DNA of 64,000 bases. Origin: Lewinellaceae bacterium. GTDB taxonomy: Bacteria > Bacteroidota > Bacteroidia > Chitinophagales > Saprospiraceae. The stretch lies in assembly GCA_016712415.1 (NCBI GenBank), contig JADJRC010000024.1:10030-74029 (forward strand), given 5' to 3'. A model generated the notes under the pieces. The model did not search any database, had not been told where the DNA came from, and worked only from the letters and a program-made list of their open reading frames with translations. Below, piece after piece: positions 33,577 to 43,024 of the stretch (positions within the stretch are counted from its first letter, which is position 1; every line of letters starts with the position of its first letter). A program made the position numbers and the translations under genes.

Positions 33577-34575
33577 ATGAGTATTCTCAATTTCCAGAAG
33601 CCCGATAAAATCCTGTTGCAGAAAGCAACTGATTTTGAAGGCACATTCGAGTTCAAACCCCTGGAGCCCGGTTTCGGACAAACAGTGGGTAACTCGCTTC
33701 GCCGTGTTCTCCTTTCATCCCTCGAAGGCTATGCCATCAGCGCCGTTCGTATCGGCGGTGTCGACCATGAGTTTGCAACCATCCGCGGGGTGGTCGAAGA
33801 CGTGGTGGATATCGTGCTCAATATGAAACAGGTACGCCTGAAGCCTGCCGTTCCCGACGAGAAGAATACGCTGGAAAAAATCTACCTGACCATCAGCGGA
33901 CGGGAAGAATTCCGCGCCGGTATGATCGAAGAGTTCAACAATGTGTTCAAGGTGATGAACCCGGAACTCCTGCTTTGCCGCATGGAGCCTTCTGTCAATC
34001 TTGAACTCGAACTGACGATCACCAAAGGCCGCGGCTACCAGCCCGCCGACGACGGCGCCCCCAAAGATGCCGCTATCGGTGTTATTCCGATCGATGCCAT
34101 CTATACGCCGATCAAAAATGTGGCTTATAAAGTCGAAAACACCCGTGTTGGTCAACGTACCGACTACGAAAAACTGACCATCGACGTTAAAACGGACGGT
34201 ACGATCCATCCGGAAGAGGCTATCCGCGAGGCCAGCCGCATCCTGATCCAGCACCTGATGCTGATCACCGACGACAATATCACTTTCGATACGCCGGCCA
34301 GCCGCGAAGAGAATGTGGTGGATGAACACATCCTGCACATGCGCAAACTGTTGAAGACTTCTTTGGAAGACCTCGACCTCAGCGTTCGCGCATACAACTG
34401 CCTCAAGGCCGCCAAGATCAACACCCTCGCCGAACTGGTGAAATACGATACGCATGAACTCCTCAAATTCCGCAACTTCGGCAAGAAATCGCTGGTTGAA
34501 ATTGAGGAACTGCTCCAGGATAAAGGCCTGACGTTCGGCATGGACCTGGCCAAATACAAACTGGACGAAGAATAA
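33577..34575 (+). CDS. rpoA: RNA polymerase alpha subunit
   Basis: The 332-residue protein has the N-terminal dimerisation domain (GTFEFKPLEPGFGQTVGNSL, then RRVLLSSLEGYAISAVRIGG) and the C-terminal alpha-CTD (LDLSVRAYNCLKAAKINTLA, then FRNFGKKSLVEIEELL). The alpha dimer nucleates RNA polymerase assembly, and the CTD contacts promoter DNA and regulators. It lies in the usual place between rpsD and rplQ. Confidence 0.98.
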   Translation: MSILNFQKPDKILLQKATDFEGTFEFKPLEPGFGQTVGNSLRRVLLSSLEGYAISAVRIGGVDHEFATIRGVVEDVVDIVLNMKQVRLKPAVPDEKNTLEKIYLTISGREEFRAGMIEEFNNVFKVMNPELLLCRMEPSVNLELELTITKGRGYQPADDGAPKDAAIGVIPIDAIYTPIKNVAYKVENTRVGQRTDYEKLTIDVKTDGTIHPEEAIREASRILIQHLMLITDDNITFDTPASREENVVDEHILHMRKLLKTSLEDLDLSVRAYNCLKAAKINTLAELVKYDTHELLKFRNFGKKSLVEIEELLQDKGLTFGMDLAKYKLDEE

Positions 34576-34582
34576 TTTTTTT

Positions 34583-34760
34583 AATGATGAATTATGAATG
34601 ATAAATGATGAGTGCCTTGTGCGATTCAGCCATTTATATTCCATGCATGATTCGTTGTTGATCAAGCATCATTTTCAAAAGCGTGGTAACCGTTGAGCAG
34701 TATTCAAGATGAAGAACCAATGATGAATAATTCATCATTCATCATTCATCATTCGAATAT
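34583..34760. repeat. Inverted ATGATGAAT-type repeats between rpoA and rplQ
   Basis: The 225-nt gap between rpoA and rplQ holds AATGATGAATTATGAATGAT (from 34584) and a CATTCATCATTCATCATTC array (34731-34754). The two are largely complementary and could form a long stem. Short low-complexity repeats of this kind are common between Bacteroidota genes. A weak -7-like AATATTTG lies after the second block. Confidence 0.45.
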
Positions 34761-34800
34761 TTGCCCCGGTGCCGCCACCTAAACAACAGGTACCCGTAAC

Positions 34801-35523
34801 ATGAGACACGGAGACAAAATTAACAACCTCGGACGCACTGCGTCGCACGGCCGCGCCCTTCTGGCGAACATGGCGATCTCGCTGATCGAGCACAAACGCA
34901 TCACCACCACACTGGCAAAAGCCAAAGCGCTTCGCCGTTATGTGGAGCCACTCGTGACGAAGTCGAAAGACAACACGACCCACTCCCGCCGGGTTGTATT
35001 CAGTTACCTCCAAAACAAGGAGGCTGTCAACGAACTGTTCAGCACTGTTGCTGAAAAAATCGGCGACCGTCCGGGCGGATATGTGCGCGTCATTAAACTT
35101 GGATTTCGTCGCGGCGACGGCGCTGAAACAGCCATGATCGAATTCGTTGATTTCAACGATACCTACAAGCCCAATGCAGGCAAGGTTCGCCAGGCGAAAA
35201 AGACGCGTCGCGGTGGCCGGAAGTCGGCAGTAGCAGCACCGGTCGCAGTGGCCGAAGCACCTGCTGAAGAGATGCCCGTTGTGGAAGAAACAGCAGTTGA
35301 TGTAGTGGCTGACGAACCGACAGTGGAGACTGCAGCGGAACAGGTGGAGGAAACACTGGCGGCTATGGGAATGCCCGTTGCTGAAGCGGTTGCTGAAGTA
35401 GTAGAAGCCGATGTTGTAGAAGAGACGGTGGCCGATGCTGCTGATGTAGTGGCAGACGAAACGCCTGAAACACCGGCCGACGAGGCTTCCGAAGAAGAGA
35501 AAAAGGACGACACGGAGGCTTGA
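34801..35523 (+). CDS. rplQ: Ribosomal protein L17 (bL17) with acidic Ala/Val/Glu-rich extension
   Basis: Residues 1-125 are canonical L17 (MRHGDKINNLGRTASHGRAL, MAISLIEHKRITTTLAKAKA and YVRVIKLGFRRGDGAETAMI). From about residue 140 to 240 a low-complexity tail rich in Ala, Val, Glu, Asp and Thr follows, with repeats of the EETAVDVVADE / VEETVADAADVVADE kind, ending EEEKKDDTEA. The usual protein is ~120-160 residues, so this is a marked extension. It is the last gene of the superoperon and is followed by a strong terminator. Confidence 0.96.
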   Translation: MRHGDKINNLGRTASHGRALLANMAISLIEHKRITTTLAKAKALRRYVEPLVTKSKDNTTHSRRVVFSYLQNKEAVNELFSTVAEKIGDRPGGYVRVIKLGFRRGDGAETAMIEFVDFNDTYKPNAGKVRQAKKTRRGGRKSAVAAPVAVAEAPAEEMPVVEETAVDVVADEPTVETAAEQVEETLAAMGMPVAEAVAEVVEADVVEETVADAADVVADETPETPADEASEEEKKDDTEA

Positions 35524-35548
35524 TTAGCCCCTTTGTTCCTGAAAATAT

Positions 35549-35586
35549 AAAAGGCGACGCCCGGTTTCGGGTGTCGCCTTTTTTGC
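35549..35586 (+). terminator. Rho-independent terminator of the ribosomal superoperon
   Basis: AAGGCGACGCCCG and CGGGTGTCGCCTT form a 13-bp stem with one G-T wobble around a GTTT loop (35551-35580). TTTTTTGCG follows on the plus strand, and an A-rich run precedes it, so it could also work on the minus strand. It lies 26 nt after the rplQ stop. Confidence 0.9.
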
Positions 35587-35593
35587 GTTTAGA

Positions 35594-35650
35594 CATGAGC
35601 CATCCCAAATTTTGCAATTGATTTTGGAGAAGTCAAATATTTACAGATCT
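35594..35650. repeat. Solo end of the MITE-like element found at 6804-7075
   Basis: About 55 nt here (CATCCCAAATTTTGCAATTG, then ATTTTGGAGAAGTCAAATAT and TTACAGATC) match the reverse complement of 7018-7075 with a handful of changes. The other terminal repeat is not seen nearby, so this is a partial or decayed copy. Confidence 0.65.
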
Positions 35651-35665
35651 GTTACATATTTTCTC

Positions 35666-36498
35666 CTACCGGTGAATCCTGTTCACCAAATGCTCCACCA
35701 CATAGCGCTTCATATTGGTCTGAAAATCTTCGGCGCGCGTTTCCAGTCTCTTCACCATGATACTGACGATGATACCGAGAACAATAGCCAGTATGGTGGT
35801 AAAAAACGCCGTTCCCATCGAATCGATCAAAGCCTGGATGTCAGTTGAGGTAACCGACGGGATCGGAGGCGTTGCAGCGGCAGTAGTCGTGGTCGCAGTG
35901 CCTGGCTGAATAGTGGCCACTGCCACCGGTTGTGCTTGCCCCATGCTCAGGATAGCGGCTGCCATACCGAGGACGGTACCCAGAAATCCCAGTGCCGGAA
36001 TCAGGGTCTGACAGGTACTGATCAGCCAGAATTCCTTTTCAAAGGTTTTGCGCTGCATCTCGCTGATTGTTTCCACCATGGCAAGGGTTTCTCCGGTAGA
36101 ACTCTCGGCGCGAAATTTTGTCGTGGCCTGCTTGATCAGGTCGGTCAGCATACGCGGACCGGTGCGGCGCTCGGTTTCAATGACCTCCAGTTTGATGCGG
36201 TTTACATCCTCGGGTAAAGCACATATTGTTCGGTTTCCGGCAACAGTTTCGCCATGTAGGCGCTTTCTTCCGATTGGATGCGTTGGTGCAAGGCTTGCAC
36301 GCCGAAAACACAAATGAAGAATGCGGCGAATGTGGCCGCCTGAATTAAGCCGGAAGGCAGTTTTCCGCCCATGGCGAAAAAGAAGGTTTCCAGGGACGAC
36401 CCCGGCGCCGTGTTGTAATAGCCAAAGGCAGCGACAGCAGTGATCAAACAGGCGATGCCGGTACCGGCGATGATTTGCAGATTTTTATTGGAAAACAT
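35666..36498 (-). CDS. MotA/TolQ/ExbB-like proton-channel protein (frame broken at 36216-36218)
   Basis: ATG 36498 opens a frame with two hydrophobic helices (IIAGTGIACLITAVAAFGYY; LIQAATFAAFFICVFGVQAL) ending EQYVL. The C-terminal part, in another frame, reads LPEDVNRIKLEVIETERR and LIPALGFLGTVLGMAAAILS. It then gives AFFTTILAIVLGIIVSIMVK, the TolQ/ExbB TM2-TM3 pattern. Adding one base to the A-run 36216-36218 joins them as YVLLPEDVNR, 277 residues. A Thr/Ala/Pro-rich insert (residues ~190-215) lies between TM2 and TM3. With the MotB-like gene upstream it probably forms an inner-membrane pmf-driven stator. Confidence 0.8.
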
Positions 36499-36547
36499 GA
36501 TTGTAGTTTTTTTTGTGTGAATGACGAAATGAAGAATGACGAACCCT

Positions 36548-37404
36548 TTATCCCCATTTTCCCGATCTGCCGCCCGAAGGTTTTCTCACGGGTTGCGGCG
36601 CCGGCTGACTTGCCGGCTGGGGATCGGTCGATGCCGGGTTGTTTTCGGGCTTGACGGCCGCAGGTAGTCTGGACTGGTATTCCAGGTTGGCGGCGTTGAT
36701 CCTGAAATAGCCCGCAGGTACCCAATCGCTTCCGGAGACCGTGAAGTTGCCGAAGGAATAGGTCTGCGTTTTTTGTCCGGGCGGGATCATTTTTCCATAC
36801 AGGCTGAACGGTTTTGAGCCGCCGCCGCGTTGTCCCTTTTTTACCCGGACCAGTACTTCATACATGCCTGGCTGTATTTCGTTCTGGTAGAAATAGGTCA
36901 GGTTCTTTTCGTACTGGAATTCGTTGTTCTGGTACTTGCTGGCGCGGGTGGGTTTCCAGCTGCGGTTGCCCTGGCGCAGCATGAACTCCACGGATGCCTT
37001 GGCCTGGTCCGTCTGTTGCAGCAGGATCACCACCGCTCCCTTGGTTTGTTTGAGGAGGTCGACGGCAACCGGATCCTGTGGCGGTGAGGGCGGCACCGGT
37101 TTTGTGGCTGGCTGTCCGGGTTTTGTGGTTTGCTTTGTACCACCGGGTCGTTGTTTTGTGGCGTTGCCGGCTGCGGCTTGCGCCACCAGGCGCCAGGCTC
37201 GACAGGTCTTGGTCTGGCGACGGCCTGCTTTTTTTCGGCCTCTTTCTTTTGCTCCAGTCCGCCCTTCCCGGGCGGGGCGACGGGCACCGGCGGCACACCG
37301 GACAGGCGCGTATGCAGGAAGTTCAGAATGATGAACACCCCCAGCGCACCGGTCAGGATGTCGAGTGCCGACACAAAGAGCGGGTTGAATGCTTTATTCG
37401 TCAT
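36548..37404 (-). CDS. MotB/ExbD-like single-pass protein with Pro-rich linker (frame broken near 37100)
   Basis: ATG 37404 begins MTNKAFNPLFVSALDILTGA, then LGVFIILNFLHTRL, a single N-terminal helix carrying an Asp, as in MotB/ExbD plugs. A long Pro/Gln/Lys-rich linker follows, then a ~150-residue periplasmic domain (GAVVILLQQTDQAKASVEFM and FYQNEIQPGMYEVLVRVKKG). The frame changes inside the Pro-rich linker. Adding one A at 37100-37103 gives 285 residues, but the exact site is uncertain in low complexity. The start overlaps the zinc-ribbon gene by 11 nt and the ExbB-like gene follows 49 nt on. Confidence 0.7.
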
Positions 37405-37672
37405 GGCTTGCGATGTTTGAAGGTTGGCGGGTTTTAGGGTGTGTATTGGTGGATTTTGACAATTTGTGATGGGGTGAGGCCTGTATTTTAGCGTTGCAGT
37501 GTTCGCAGCGTTCGGCCTCGGCAGCATTCGGGTGGTGGCAGTTCCAGCAGGAAACGGTTGTTTGAAGTTTGGCTGCCTTCGGTTTCGGGCTTTCCGGAAG
37601 TTTATAGTTGCAGTGGCCGCATCGCGCCACACTGGTTGGTGGCGTTGCGTGGCCGCAATTCGGACAGTTCAT
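37394..37672 (-). CDS. Double zinc-ribbon protein
   Basis: The 92-residue protein has two CxxC...CxxC ribbons: CPNCGHATPP with CGHCNYK, and CWNCHHPN with CEHCNAK. A Ser/His/Lys-rich tail follows. The last 11 nt overlap the MotB-like start, so the two are translationally coupled. It heads the stator-like operon and may be a small cytoplasmic regulatory or assembly factor; its function is unknown. Confidence 0.75.
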   Translation of the reverse strand: MNCPNCGHATPPTSVARCGHCNYKLPESPKPKAAKLQTTVSCWNCHHPNAAEAERCEHCNAKIQASPHHKLSKSTNTHPKTRQPSNIASHDE

Positions 37673-38148
37673 GACAGGTTTGTTTTTGTGTGAGCGGACA
37701 GGTTGTCTTTTGACAAGATTTGCGTGATCGACAGGGGTTTTCTGGATGACTGGATTAACAGGATCGACGGGATTTGACAGGGTCGACAGGATCGAAAGGA
37801 TTGGCAGAATTGACAGGATCGACGGGATTTGACAGGGTCGACAGGATCGAAAGGATTGGCAGAATTGACAGGATGACAGGATTTGACAGGATTAACAGGA
37901 TCGACGGGATTTGACAGGATTAATAGGATCGACGGGATTTGACAGGATTAATAGGATCGACGGGATTTGACAGGATTAACAGGATTAACAGGATCGACGG
38001 GATTTGACAGGATTAACAGGATTAACAGGATCGACGGGATTTGACAGGATTAACAGGATTAACAGGATCGACGGGATATTATGAATATTATTTATGATGT
38101 TGATCCTGTCGATCCTGCAAATCTGTCAAAAAACGACCTGTTGATGCC
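37673..38148. repeat. Degenerate tandem-repeat array of GATTAACAGGATCGACGG type
   Basis: From ~37740 to ~38080 the DNA is built from variants of a ~28-nt unit (GACAGGATTAACAGGATCGA, then CGGGATTT). Two ~60-nt super-repeats start near 37764 and 37816. The trailing GATCCTGTCGATCCTGCAAA (38103-38122) is the inverse of the unit and can pair with it. No ORF runs through. The spacing is too irregular and too short for a CRISPR array. The region separates the barrel gene and the zinc-ribbon operon. Confidence 0.85.
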
Positions 38149-38874
38149 TTATTGGCCGATATAGTGCATGTATGACACCCCGATGAGGAAGTTGCGGTTT
38201 TTCAATCCGTCGACGTTCAGGTTCTTCAGTCCGTGGGTATAGCGCAGGTCGAGGCCGATCTCTCCGTTTTCCAGCAGGAAGATCAATCCGGCGCCGGCGT
38301 TGAGGCTCAGGTCGAAGCTCTTGTAGTTGTCGTAGCGACCCGACCCCATTTCGATCTGGTATTCCGAGCGATCCGTCTGGTTGTCGACGGCGCCGTCGGT
38401 TGCCGGAAACTCTACGGTGGTCTCTTCCCTGCCTTTGCCGTTGAGGCCGAAGGAAAGGGCGGGCCCGAGTGCGACATAGGCGCCGATGTTGCCGCCGCCG
38501 AAGTTTTTCTCCACCATCAGCGGGATGTCGATATAGTTGAGCGTTTCTTTTTTGCGGTAATCGACCACCTTGTAATCAGCGGGGTAGCCGAAGTCGGGGC
38601 CGTCCCAGTAAATGCTGCTTTCACTGCTGAGGTTGGCGCCGCGTTGGGTGAAGGCGATTTCAGGCTGCAGGGTAAAGCGATTGCCGAGGTTGATCTCTAC
38701 GAAGGCGGCCAGACTGGCGCCGGGGCGCAATGCCGCATCGTATATATCGTTGTATTCCTTCGTCAGTTTATAAGTGGAAAGACTGACGCCCGGACGGATA
38801 CCGATGCCACTCAACTGAGCGTTCAGCAGGTTGGCGAGGAGGAGGCAAAGCGGAAGCAAAAACAATTTTTTCAT
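38149..38874 (-). CDS. Outer-membrane beta-barrel protein (PorT-like)
   Basis: The 241-residue protein has a signal peptide (MKKLFLLPLCLLLANLLNAQ) and alternating amphipathic strands: IGIRPGVSLSTYKL, FTLQPEIAFTQRGANLS, LNYIDIPLMVEKNFGGGNIG and AYVALGPALSFGLNGKG. It ends LIGVSYMHYIGQ. This is the Bacteroidota OMP_b-brl_2 pattern. The function is not specified by sequence. Confidence 0.85.
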   Translation of the reverse strand: MKKLFLLPLCLLLANLLNAQLSGIGIRPGVSLSTYKLTKEYNDIYDAALRPGASLAAFVEINLGNRFTLQPEIAFTQRGANLSSESSIYWDGPDFGYPADYKVVDYRKKETLNYIDIPLMVEKNFGGGNIGAYVALGPALSFGLNGKGREETTVEFPATDGAVDNQTDRSEYQIEMGSGRYDNYKSFDLSLNAGAGLIFLLENGEIGLDLRYTHGLKNLNVDGLKNRNFLIGVSYMHYIGQ

Positions 38875-39163
38875 GACTTTAAATTTTGTGCGTGATGATT
38901 TTCGATTGATTTGTGCTTCTTTGTGTAGTCGCTCGCCGATAAGTAACCAAGGGCTTTGTTTTTTAGGAAAATGCTAACAAAAACATCCTTTAATGGGTGT
39001 CAAACGTTAAGAAACCCTTACCAAACTGGCAAATCATACTTCTCCTGTCCGTTCAATTCTTCAATGGTCCAGGTGATACCTTTCCCAAAATCACGGGCAG
39101 ACTTGCCGTTTTTTCAACATTATCCCCTTCGGACTGGTTACCTTTTTACTTTTACCTGCACTA
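38875..39163. other. Intergenic region between the divergent barrel and sigma genes
   Basis: No ORF or clear repeat is seen. T-rich stretches near 39110-39155 could hold promoter elements for the sigma factor, but no clean TTG/TAnnTTTG pair can be placed. Confidence 0.35.
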
Positions 39164-39733
39164 ATGAGCATAAACACCAACTGGACCGACGAAACATTGC
39201 TGGCGGCCATTATTGGCGGCGGGCAGGCGCGTGAAAACGCCCTCCGCCACCTGTACCTGCTGCCGGGCCTGCGCGAGACGGTCCATCGTTTTGTGCTGGA
39301 CAATGGCGGCAACCGCAGCGATGCCCAGGATATGTTTCAGGAGGCGCTGGTGCTGTTCGACCGCAACCTGCGGGAAGGACGATTTGAGGGTAAAAGTGCC
39401 TTGAAGACCTATTTTGTGGCCATCGCCAAATGGCGCTGGGTGACCATACGGCGACAACAGGGGCGTTTTCAGGAGCTTTCTCCGGCGCAGTACGACGGTG
39501 AAGTGGAAAGCCCCGAAGCCGAAACGCTCCGCGTCGAGCACCGCGAACTATTGGCAAATGCGATGGGGCAGATTGGCGATCGCTGCCGGGAATTGCTCCG
39601 GTTGTACCAGTTGGAATACGCCATGGAAGAAATTGCGCAGCAAATGGGCTATTCCGGCGCCGATGTGGCCAAAAAAGAGGCATACCGCTGCCGGATGAAA
39701 CTCCGGGAGTACCTGGAAAAACACCCGTTATAA
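39164..39733 (+). CDS. ECF-family RNA polymerase sigma factor
   Basis: The 189-residue protein has region 2 (LRETVHRFVLDNGGNRSDAQ, then DMFQEALVLFDRNL) and region 4 (GQIGDRCRELLRLYQLEYAM, then EEIAQQMGYSGADVAKKEAY). It belongs to the ECF group common in Bacteroidota. The following gene, 65 nt on, encodes a membrane protein with an anti-sigma-like N-terminus. Its paralogue is the partial sigma factor at the right edge of the window. Confidence 0.92.
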   Translation: MSINTNWTDETLLAAIIGGGQARENALRHLYLLPGLRETVHRFVLDNGGNRSDAQDMFQEALVLFDRNLREGRFEGKSALKTYFVAIAKWRWVTIRRQQGRFQELSPAQYDGEVESPEAETLRVEHRELLANAMGQIGDRCRELLRLYQLEYAMEEIAQQMGYSGADVAKKEAYRCRMKLREYLEKHPL

Positions 39734-39798
39734 AAACCAAGTCAGTTTAACCGCACCAACTTCAACCCGCAACCCGTAAACCCGCAACCTCCTTTAAC

Positions 39799-40747
39799 AT
39801 GATCCGCGACGAACACCTTTTCGACAAGATTGAGGCCTACCTTCGGGGGAAAATGCCCCCTTCGGACGCCGCTGCTTTCGAGGCGGACATGGCTGCCAAT
39901 CCCGAACTGGCGGCAGAGGTGCAGCAGCACCGCATCGAACGGCAGGGCCAGGAATGGCTCGTCGAGCGCGACCTGTTGTCCAAAATGAACACCTGGGAGC
40001 GCGACCTGGCGCCGCAGGCTCCTATGCGGGTGACCTTTGTACGCCGCTGGTGGGCAGTTGGCGTTGCGGCAACACTGATATTGGGCGTATTCGGCTGGTG
40101 GCTCCTGCAGCCGCAGACGGATATTGGCGGTCCGCCGCCGATCGCCAATGCGCCCCAACCGGCCCCGCAGGTTAAATCGCCATCTAAAAAAACGCCTCGC
40201 CCGGCCCAACGCCCGCCGGGTTCCGGTACGGGAACAGACAGCCGCGATTTAACGGAGACAGCCACACCCCAACCCGCCAGGCCGACACCCGACAACCAGC
40301 AGCCCGCAGTTGATTTCGAGGCCCTCGCCGATACCTACTACCGCGAAGCGGATTTTATGCAACAGCAGTCCGGCAGCCCGGCAGACCCTTCCGGTTACGG
40401 GGAAGCCCTGGACAGTTACAAATCCGGCAAATATTCCGATGTGGAAAAACTGCTCAGCCGTTCTAAGAAAAACGACCTGAACGTGCTGAAAAACAAAGAG
40501 TTGCTGGCACATTCCCTCTACCAGCGCGGGCGCTATGCGGAAGCAACATCGTACTTCCGTCAATTGGCCGGCGCGAAAGACAAGGTCCTCGCCGAACGCG
40601 CCGAATGGGCCCTGGCATTGACCCTGCTGCACCGCATGCCTGCTGAAAAAAACGGCGTTGAGCAGCATCCTGAACAGGATTGGGTCGAAACAGGGACATG
40701 CCTTTTACGACAAAGCCGTCGAACTGAAAAAGCGCTTGCAGTTGTAA
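39799..40747 (+). CDS. Anti-sigma-like membrane protein with TPR-like C-terminus (frame broken at 40646-40652)
   Basis: It reads MIRDEHLFDKIEAYLRGKMP with PELAAEVQQHRIERQ, an anti-sigma-like cytoplasmic N-terminus, then one helix (residues ~92-108, WWAVGVAATLILGVFGWW). A Pro-rich linker and a tetratricopeptide-like periplasmic domain (YGEALDSYKSGKYSDVEKLL) follow. At the seven-A run 40646-40652 the frame breaks. Removing one A gives AEKTALSSILNRIGSKQGHA, then FYDKAVELKKRLQL, stop 40745-40747. That makes 315 residues, exactly the length of its paralogue at 62903-63850, whose end is similar. Confidence 0.85.
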
Positions 40748-40782
40748 TCCCGGAAATTCTGGTAAAAATTCACCCAAAGTGT

Positions 40783-40811
40783 TTTGCAGAATCCCAGGAC
40801 GTGTATCTTTG
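40783..40811 (+). promoter_or_regulatory. Promoter of the tRNA-Ala gene
   Basis: TTTTG (TTG 40784-40786) and TATCTTTG (40804-40811) are separated by 17 nt and match the Bacteroidota -33/-7 pair. The tRNA begins 18 nt after the -7 element. Confidence 0.7.
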
Positions 40812-40829
40812 CACCCGCTTCAAGTAAAA

Positions 40830-40903
<74 letters not shown>

Positions 40904-40915
40904 CGTTGATTATCA

Positions 40916-40946
40916 GGGCGTTACGCAATTTTGCGTAACGCCCTTT
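40916..40946 (+). terminator. Rho-independent terminator after tRNA-Ala
   Basis: GGGCGTTACGCAA (40916-40928) and TTGCGTAACGCCC (40931-40943) form a perfect 13-bp stem with a 2-nt spacer, followed by TTTG. It lies 12 nt after the tRNA. Confidence 0.8.
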
Positions 40947-40961
40947 GCGTACCTGCAAGCC

Positions 40962-41832
<871 letters not shown>

Positions 41833-41916
41833 AAGTCAATCCGCGCCCGATTCACTTCACGTAGCGTTGTCTGGTGAATCTGCGGACAATGAGCTACGCC
41901 GCGAGGAAAGGAACCT

Positions 41917-42969
41917 TCACCCGCCCGATCTGACCCTTTTCCCGTTCCGGTATTCCACCACATCTGCTTTTTTGAAGCCCAGTTCCCTTGCGGCGGCCTG
42001 TTTTTTCCGCGCGTCTTCCGCATCGGTAATGCCGCCGAGCAGGATGCGCAGGTAAGGGCGCCCGTCGAGGGATATCTCGTCGGTATACACCGTACCGAGT
42101 GTTTCGAGCGGGGCTATTTGCTCCTGCCGGAACCCGGATACCGGCAACACGTCTGCCATGATGAAAACATAATTGCCTTTTCCCGGCACAGATTGCGGTG
42201 TGAGCGGGATTGAGATCGCGGGTGTATTCTGTACGGCAGTGTCGCGTGAGATAGCCGGAACCGCCTCCTGCTCGCCCGGGCTGACGGCTGCCACTATACC
42301 CGGTATCATGGTTTGCAGGTCTTTTTTGCGTTCGGAGCAAGGGCCGGAATCGCCTTGTTTTGCCACTTTCAGTTGATCCCAAAACCGGAGGCTTTCCTGA
42401 ACATCGTAGCCCGCCGCGCGCATAAAGACCAGGGCAAGCCGGTCGGCCTCTGCCTCGTCGGCATCCCGATAATTTTGCGCCGGCGCAGTGTTGAAATTTT
42501 CCAGGCAGGCCCACGCGCGGGCGCCACCGGGCGCACCGGCGGGTGCGTTGCGCTCGCGGCGCCTGGGCCGGTGCCCGGAAAGTACATGCCCGATGGCGTG
42601 CCCTACGAGGTAGGCGAGTTGGTCGTCGGTAGCAGTCCTATCAGCAAGGCCGGAATACACGCCGACCTTGCCGGATGGCAGGGCATAAATGGCGGTTTCA
42701 TTGGCGTCGATCAACTGGTAATCCCAATCGATGGCGATGAATTTCCCGGATAAACCCTGGTCCCGGTAATACCGCCCGGCGTTGGCGATGACCCGGGTGG
42801 CAACGGTTTCCAGCCGCCTGGCAGACGAGGGGTTTGTCCCTGTGTTTTTTGATATTTCGGTATGGTCGGTTGGCGCTGCGGCGTAGGCCTTGTTGTCCTG
42901 GGCTTTTAATGTGGCGCCGAGGCAAAGCGCTGCCCCGACGACCACTGAGCGGATCAGTGCGTTTTTCAT
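41917..42969 (-). CDS. M48-like metallopeptidase homologue with altered HExxH, plus SPOR-like C-terminus
   Basis: ATG 42969 begins a signal peptide (MKNALIRSVVVGAALCLGAT); the protein has 350 residues. The peptidase core shows YALPSGKVGVYSGLADRTA, DQLAYLVGHAIGHVLSGH and EAEADRLALVFMRAAGYD, the M48 arrangement. The catalytic HExxH reads HAIGH (residues 124-128), so the essential Glu is Ala, while the downstream zinc ligand EAEAD (172-176) remains. The last ~70 residues (YLRILLGGITDAEDARKKQA, then AARELGF) resemble a SPOR peptidoglycan-binding domain. It may be an inactive, binding-only protein. The C-terminus lies ~85 nt from the C/G block. Confidence 0.8.
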   Translation of the reverse strand: MKNALIRSVVVGAALCLGATLKAQDNKAYAAAPTDHTEISKNTGTNPSSARRLETVATRVIANAGRYYRDQGLSGKFIAIDWDYQLIDANETAIYALPSGKVGVYSGLADRTATDDQLAYLVGHAIGHVLSGHRPRRRERNAPAGAPGGARAWACLENFNTAPAQNYRDADEAEADRLALVFMRAAGYDVQESLRFWDQLKVAKQGDSGPCSERKKDLQTMIPGIVAAVSPGEQEAVPAISRDTAVQNTPAISIPLTPQSVPGKGNYVFIMADVLPVSGFRQEQIAPLETLGTVYTDEISLDGRPYLRILLGGITDAEDARKKQAAARELGFKKADVVEYRNGKRVRSGG

Positions 42970-43024
42970 GGTGTGGAGTGGTTGGTTGTGGAACATTTGT
43001 TGGTTGGTTCAGCGAGGGGGATTT

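Noticed and set aside
36216..36218. Programmed frameshift in the ExbB-like gene
   Set aside because: No slippery heptamer or downstream structure is evident, and many unrelated genes here show similar one-base breaks, so consensus error is more likely.
37740..38090. CRISPR-like array
   Set aside because: Units are contiguous and degenerate with no unique spacers, and no cas genes are near.
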